Source of the DNA: Synechococcus sp. Cruz-7E5
GTDB lineage: Bacteria; Cyanobacteriota; Cyanobacteriia; PCC-6307; Cyanobiaceae
DNA length: 57,816 nt
Direction of reading: 5' to 3'
NCBI RefSeq assembly: GCF_024345995.1
Contig: NZ_JAGQCE010000017.1
Span: forward strand, 1 to 57,816
This document shows, piece after piece, positions 57,658 through 57,816 of the stretch (position 1 is its first letter; every line of letters begins with the position of its first letter). The notes below the pieces were generated by a model. It made no database searches. It was not told where the DNA came from and saw only the letters and a program-made list of their open reading frames with translations. A program made the position numbers and the translations under genes.

Positions 57658-57816
57658 AGGGAAGCTCTGGAAAACCCGAGCCATCCGCGCGAAAATACCC
57701 CTGTAATCGCAAGCGCGGACTGGGTTCATGGGCAGCAAGCAGCTCGGATTCGGTGATTACGAGCAAGCCACGGCCAAGAAGCGCACAAGGCGCGAGCGAT
57801 TTCTGGCCGAGATGGA
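57658..57816 (+). mobile_element. IS5-type insertion sequence, right-hand partial copy
   Basis: Mirror image of 1-159. The terminal-repeat-like end starts at AGGGAAGCTCTGG (57658), then the leader, then the transposase start. The element continues beyond the window edge. Being in opposite orientation to the left copy, it would block assembly here. Confidence 0.85.
57728..57816 (+). CDS. IS5-family transposase, N-terminal fragment cut by window edge
   Basis: ATG 57728 begins the same MGSKQLGFGDYEQATAKKRT sequence as the left copy on the other strand. 29 codons are visible. It overlaps in another frame the read-through of the truncated membrane protein gene. Confidence 0.8.
   Translation, partial: MGSKQLGFGDYEQATAKKRTRRERFLAEM

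Noticed and set aside
1-57816. CRISPR array
   Set aside because: No regularly spaced identical repeats with unique spacers were seen; the repeats found are few, irregular or palindromic operators.
1-57816. 57-kb composite transposon flanked by inverted IS5 copies
   Set aside because: The copies end exactly at the window edges, so an assembly break is the simpler reading; target duplications cannot be seen.

Overview
The window is high-GC bacterial DNA and most resembles a picocyanobacterial chromosome (Synechococcus/Cyanobium type). The reasons are the overall base composition, scattered copies of the cyanobacterial HIP1 octamer GCGATCGC (for example 14593, 23909, 28956, 48743), a cyanobacterial type II NADH dehydrogenase, and the 3' half of a cyanobacteria-like tRNA-Pro(UGG). 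Genus is an inference. Both outermost 159 bp are the same IS5-type insertion sequence end in opposite orientation (position i matches 57817-i, one mismatch seen). The window is therefore probably a complete contig whose assembly stopped inside two IS copies.

Layout. (1) 1-2.6 kb: low-GC accessory genes cut by the left IS, namely an Ntn-hydrolase/proteasome-like protein and a protein with a diadenylate-cyclase-like C-terminus. (2) 2.6-4.1 kb: a tyrosine recombinase next to a 42-bp tRNA-Pro 3' fragment, the signature of a tRNA-targeting integrative element. (3) 4.2-26 kb: the element and its cargo. It holds an ArdC antirestriction protein and a tightly coupled minus-strand phage module (major capsid protein to collagen-like fibres, 14.4 down to 5.3 kb). 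No terminase, portal or tape measure is present. A YhaV/PrlF toxin-antitoxin pair, two secreted nucleases, a DNA-binding protein amid palindromic repeats, an L,D-transpeptidase with a small membrane protein, a sigma-70-family factor, and a second, broken ardC follow. (4) 26-36 kb: a decayed HepT/MntA pair, a YedK/HMCES protein, then a heavy-metal cluster. In the cluster are DUF302, DUF305, a Zn/Cd/Pb P-type ATPase, a divergent MerR regulator with two recognisable operators, and a wrecked NRAMP gene. A nitrilase and a broken MarR gene come next. (5) 36.6-39 kb: an IS remnant and a complete 1.7-kb IS. (6) 39-57 kb: more chromosome-like genes. These are a DUF1295 methyltransferase-like protein, NDH-2, a GT2/PilZ cellulose-synthase-like enzyme, VapBC debris, an HD hydrolase, a frameshifted MgtE, a double-length P-type ATPase, a thiamine-binding protein, a lysozyme-like transglycosylase, TerB, and a ZIP transporter. 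A membrane protein cut by the right IS ends the window.

The most interesting structure is regulatory. At least five accessory genes between 4.2 and 24.4 kb (two ardC copies and three genes of unknown function) are each preceded by a long nested hairpin. Its stem core is typically GCAAGGG/CCCTTGC, followed by GTCAC and GGCGTCCT boxes at a nearly fixed 29-32 nt before the ATG. Two more genes, including the sigma factor, keep the GCGTCCT box without the hairpin. A different box, TGGCAAnAGG, precedes several minus-strand structural genes and one plus-strand gene. Taken together, capsid and fibre genes, integrase, tRNA att fragment, own sigma factor and shared leaders suggest a phage-satellite or tycheposon-like island with its own regulon. 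That is inference from sequence and is not demonstrated.
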